A stretch of 64,000 bases of DNA from Chryseobacterium sediminis (GTDB lineage: Bacteria > Bacteroidota > Bacteroidia > Flavobacteriales > Weeksellaceae): contig NZ_VUNZ01000007.1 in the NCBI RefSeq assembly GCF_008386505.1, positions 62,001-126,000 of the forward strand. The letters run 5' to 3'. The notes under the pieces were generated by a model. It was not told the origin of the DNA. It was given only the letters and a program-made list of their open reading frames with translations, and did not search any database. A program made the position numbers and the translations under genes. Positions within the stretch are counted from its first letter, which is position 1; each line of letters starts with the position of its first letter. Shown here piece after piece: positions 62,401 through 64,000 of this stretch.

Positions 62401-63554
62401 TGTCTACTAAAGAATTGAGGGCAGACTTACAGATGATGCCGATGAATGATTTAAGAGTTGATCTTAATGTGTTGCATACCTTTAATAGTAACTTCTCACA
62501 CACAGGATTCAACTATACTAATGATAATGGGGTTTCTGATCCTGACTTTACATTTGCAAGTGAAATGATAACCTATTCCAACTCTGCAGTACTTCTTAAC
62601 ACATCATTTAAAGATGGACAGGCAGTTTATCAGGCGATCAGAGAAAATGCAAGAGCACTTTCACAACAGTTGGGCGGCCCGGGAGCGGTATTGGACAACA
62701 ATGGGTTTGCTCAGCATTACAGCATCGGAAATGCTTATGTTTTGATTCCAGCCTTTAGAGCAGCTATGGAAGGGAAATCTGTGACACCTATGACCAACCC
62801 TAAGAAAGCAGGATTCCCGTTACCAAACTGGAGAATTACGTATTCGGGATTGAAAAATATCCCTATAATCAGTGGACAGTTCACCAAGTTTGATATTTTA
62901 CACGGGTATACAGCGACCTATACAGCAACAGGTATTCAAAGCAATGTAGATTATCATGGTAACCCGAATGGATATTATCAGACAGTGGATGATGCTGGTA
63001 ATGTGAAAAAAAATGCTGGGGACAAGATTAACCCATATACATTTGCACAGGTAGGATATGTAGAATCTTTCTCACCGCTTATCGGGATAGATGTTACCAT
63101 GAGAAACAATATGCAGTTTGGGATACAGTACAACAAAACAAGAATGATGGTACTGGGATTGGTAAACCAGACTCTTACCGAAGATGCCAATACAGAATAT
63201 GTTGTAAGACTTGGATATATCGTGAGAAACTTCAGATTAGGAACAGCCAATATCAGAGGAAGAGGAACAAGAGGAAAAGGAAGTGACCTTAACATCAGAG
63301 GAGATATTTCATTAAGAGACAGTAAGACCTCCATTATGAATATCCTATTGAATGATGCTCAGGTTACTGGAGGACAGAGATTGATGAATATCAAACTTTC
63401 CGCAGACTATAATGTTTCCGAGAACCTGAACCTGAGAGTCTTCTACGAACAGATGACCTCAAAGTATAAGATATCCACAGCATTCCCGCTGTCTACAGTA
63501 AGAGCAGGTATTTCTGCCACATTTACATTCGGAGATTCCGGAGGCGGATTCTAA
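56463..63554 (+). CDS. sprA: SprA (Sov), translocon of the type IX secretion system
   Basis: SprA is the giant outer-membrane barrel through which T9SS substrates leave the cell; it is also needed for gliding in motile species. The 2363-aa protein has a signal peptide (IFLFLSFLFMSVSAFAQ) and many beta-strand repeats with aromatic turns. The N-terminal YYDIKTGMYYVYPKIGNTITGPP segment is typical. There is no ATG: the start is TTG at 56463 or GTG at 56466. It is three bases after ruvA. T9SS cargo in this window includes the proteins at 18824 and 32142 and probably 37364. Confidence 0.95.
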   Translation: MVANSKHLNIFLFLSFLFMSVSAFAQVQKDTAIIRKQYEVADPTRYEAYYDIKTGMYYVYPKIGNTITGPPTAMSPEEYKEYMLATQTKAYYKEKSDKYNLLFRKDRSDARKKGLIPSLLINNRLFETIFGGNKIEIIPSGYASLDFAGLYQKIDNPMILPQNRTSFTFDIDQRIQLGLLGKVGENLQLKANYDTQSGFAFENRMNLVWQAKGSWKDLQSKGLGNVDKPNEGGEDKIIKRVEFGNVNMPLSTSLIRGSQSLFGVKTEFQLGKTFGTVVLSQQQGEARNIVVQGGGVMNNFKVNAIDYEENQHYFLGHYFLNKYDDALLNYPQINSTINITRLEVWVLDQGNSNLAYQKSIIGIRDLGEGPGGVTLPDNSLNGLYDAVSTVAGTREAGKNYGTIFQGQVIGADPTPYDNGEQFIYNTKARKLNSNEFTFQPQLGYISLNQKLNDQQLLAVSYSYTVNGSNKVYKVGEFSEESPVLITKVLRVNNKVNTQSPMWDLMMKNIYSIDAGQVAQDGFILNAYYRDPKTGGKVNYLPDTPVKDQNLLKLFNWDRLNMNGDIQNNKDGSKGDGIFDFVNGITIRPETGRVIFTKVQPFGSYMQKVLGGTFNPQYVFQDLYTKQKQEALSSNLAQRYTLEGRYKGTQGQGISLGAVNVPQGSVKVAANGVQLTEGVDYTVDYMLGTVTIINENVKQSGQAINISLENQLTFNTQRKRFLGLNLERRFSENFILGGTVINYSESPLTQKVNFGQEAVNNTMAGINLMYNNQAPYLTRLTNKLPMVKTEAPSNLNFKMEAAYLMPGLNKGTNNQSYIDDFEQTTSKISLKEPAAWSLASKPEKNKLPPFNTVPGNDDITSGYGRGLLTWYNIDPRFWGVGGKAPAGITPQSVSNHASRRVQYSEIYNNRDFVAGEQTFTNTFDISYFPKEKGPYNVNPVTEQAQSRWAGIMRSISVPNFVTSNIEYVEFWMMDPYADGKTLGTDPKLLLHLGNVSEDVLKDGKMQYENGLPTPGTPSSTTNSNWGIQPKQPPILYAFSTEGEDRKVQDAGYDGLTSDQEAMRFGNTFVNPVTNIADPAVDDFVFYLSDKFTGSQAASVVERYKYFRNPEGNSEANSLNVASQTPDAEDINKDYNLDQTENYNQYVIKLDQPSLALGGNNIVDVKTVKASFQNGQSADVKWYLFRIPVANYDKAEGTADPSVLNNVRFARLMLAGFDQTSTLRFGTMDLVRSDWRKYNSKIASQDVPGSDEGVGSVTDPNFEVGSVNIEENALNQPPYVLPPGIDRQVLSGNAGAQRQNEASLYMKVKDLKTEARGVFKNTTLDMRRYKKLKLFVHAHDPLNRVIGMDEKTKFFIRFGSDATDNYYEYESSLNLTPTTATAPMEIWPMENEVDFDVQNFVDAKIRRDKSGVVITNRTVDTGYQQPFKNIYIKGRPSLGNITTIMIGVRNSDPREASTITRVLWVNEIRLSEIENDGGYAGNASLNFNMGDLATVNANASYTSVGFGNIDSKPAERTQSTQSAFSINTAINVDKFLPEKTGVKIPLNYSYSQTIEDPKYNPLDTDVEFSKAPNKDQLKKVARTYTQQRSIGVVNMHKERVNPNKKPKFYDIENVSVTAVYNDDYFRDIYTKRNYRQYLRGYIDYNYTFKPWVVKPFNKMISDTAKSTKYLRWVKEFNFNPIPTRISFRTEIDRNYNELEFRNVEAILNGNMNSDFDAIRNRNFFFGWQYGLGFNFTKSLKLEINSATRTLNDNLDVNSMDSKSIFGNVFRSGRPVLYNHRAQLNYKLPFQYLPYLDFIDAEVGYGFTYNWAARSTSLTGFVDPNTNQTASLGSVGQNTNVIQATASADLPKFFGQFNYFKNINAKLQKRRQEMDSLNNVYAKQWEKNRYRYKKYKFKNKLTPLQSAAFFLTSFKQLNVSYNETNGTVLPGLISAPNFYGYGQTLGGPTLGFLLGSQADIRRTVMENGWVSGSNYMTDPYVRMSTKELRADLQMMPMNDLRVDLNVLHTFNSNFSHTGFNYTNDNGVSDPDFTFASEMITYSNSAVLLNTSFKDGQAVYQAIRENARALSQQLGGPGAVLDNNGFAQHYSIGNAYVLIPAFRAAMEGKSVTPMTNPKKAGFPLPNWRITYSGLKNIPIISGQFTKFDILHGYTATYTATGIQSNVDYHGNPNGYYQTVDDAGNVKKNAGDKINPYTFAQVGYVESFSPLIGIDVTMRNNMQFGIQYNKTRMMVLGLVNQTLTEDANTEYVVRLGYIVRNFRLGTANIRGRGTRGKGSDLNIRGDISLRDSKTSIMNILLNDAQVTGGQRLMNIKLSADYNVSENLNLRVFYEQMTSKYKISTAFPLSTVRAGISATFTFGDSGGGF

Positions 63555-63570
63555 AAATGATAAAAACTTA

Positions 63571-63601
63571 AAAGTCCTTCAGTTTTGAAGGACTTTTTTT
63601 A
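63571..63601 (+). terminator. Intrinsic terminator after sprA
   Basis: AAAGTCCTTC / GAAGGACTTT with the loop AGTTTT is followed by a T run, 17 bases after the sprA stop. Confidence 0.9.
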
Positions 63602-63610
63602 TATCCAATA

Positions 63611-63641
63611 TTTGAAGCTACTATATTTTTGAATACATTTG
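63611..63641 (+). promoter_or_regulatory. gcvH promoter
   Basis: TTTG at 63611-63614, a 19-base spacer and TACATTTG at 63634-63641 form a consensus Bacteroidota promoter, 20 bases before the ATG. Confidence 0.8.
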
Positions 63642-63661
63642 TACAAAATAAAAATTAAAAA

Positions 63662-64000
63662 ATGAACACACCATCAGAATTAAAGTACACCAAAGATCAC
63701 GAATGGATCAAGATTGAAGGTAACGTTGCTACAATCGGTATTACAGACTTCGCTCAGGGAGAACTTGGAGACATCGTATATGTAGATGTAGATACTGTAG
63801 ATGATGATCTTAATGGAGGAGATGTTTTCGGAAGTGTAGAAGCAGTAAAGACGGTTTCAGATCTATTCTTACCTATCGCAGGAAAGGTTATTGAATTTAA
63901 TTCAGACTTAGAAGATCAGCCTGAACTGTTAAATACAGATCCTTATGGAGACGGATGGATTATCAAATTGGAAATTGCTGATGGGGCAGATCAGTCTGAG
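63662..64000 (+). CDS. gcvH: Glycine cleavage system H protein, truncated by the window end
   Basis: The first 113 codons are present, starting MNTPSELKYTKDHEWIKIEG. The lipoyl-lysine lies in GSVEAVKTVSDLFLP near residue 63. GcvH carries the aminomethyl group between the P, T and L proteins. The family length is near 126 residues, so about a dozen are missing beyond the edge. Confidence 0.95.
   Translation, partial: MNTPSELKYTKDHEWIKIEGNVATIGITDFAQGELGDIVYVDVDTVDDDLNGGDVFGSVEAVKTVSDLFLPIAGKVIEFNSDLEDQPELLNTDPYGDGWIIKLEIADGADQSE

Overview
This window comes from a low-GC member of the Bacteroidota, most probably Chryseobacterium or a close relative in the Flavobacteriales. The evidence is type IX secretion (T9SS) features (SprA and several exported proteins with C-terminal sorting domains), a SusC/SusD pair, Bacteroidota-type promoters (TTG-N19-TAnnTTTG) and protein sequences that look like Chryseobacterium homologues. 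No prophage, insertion sequence or CRISPR array was seen, so this reads as ordinary chromosome with some accessory pockets.

Layout. 1-177 is the start of clpB, divergent from the rest. 549-16008 is a phenylacetate catabolic cluster: TetR regulator, paaK, paaE, paaA, paaB, paaC, an unknown gene, paaD, paaG, paaH, a small unknown gene, paaI, a DUF6624 gene, paaJ, paaY, an esterase and paaZ, closed by a terminator at 16028. A 14-bp palindrome lies over the predicted transcription start of paaK and is the likely PaaR-type operator. The spacers of the cluster carry dispersed palindromic repeats. 16108-20289 holds a lipoprotein, a short Cys-rich double-glycine-type peptide gene (16959-17120), a DUF4241 gene, a SMUG2-like glycosylase, and a minus-strand pair of a tail-collar protein and a T9SS-exported protein. 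20486-26128 has a crotonase and a SusC/SusD pair. 26278-30845 holds two groups of small membrane-protein genes and a winged-helix regulator; both groups are preceded by the same ACTTTG-N5-CAAAGT palindrome. 30948-40924 has lipoproteins, a subtilisin-like protease, dtd, greA, a HIT protein, clpX, a T9SS-type protein and a thioredoxin-fold protein. tRNA-Met(CAT) is at 40969.

41447-46949 (minus strand) is a peptide-export operon: a VKOR-thioredoxin fusion, a C39-peptidase ABC transporter, a six-cysteine GG-leader peptide and an HlyD adaptor. The two six-cysteine peptides, 26 kb apart, share almost the same leader start. Together with the tail-collar operon they also share a two-block upstream element (17 nt plus 11 nt). 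This is the most interesting signal in the window: a candidate disulfide-rich secreted peptide system with a common control element.

48073-51799 (minus) has a DUF3810 protein, a sugar MFS transporter, an acyltransferase and a GtrA protein. 52163-64000 (plus) has a coiled-coil protein, a BadF-type kinase, maeB, ruvA, the giant sprA gene and the start of gcvH.
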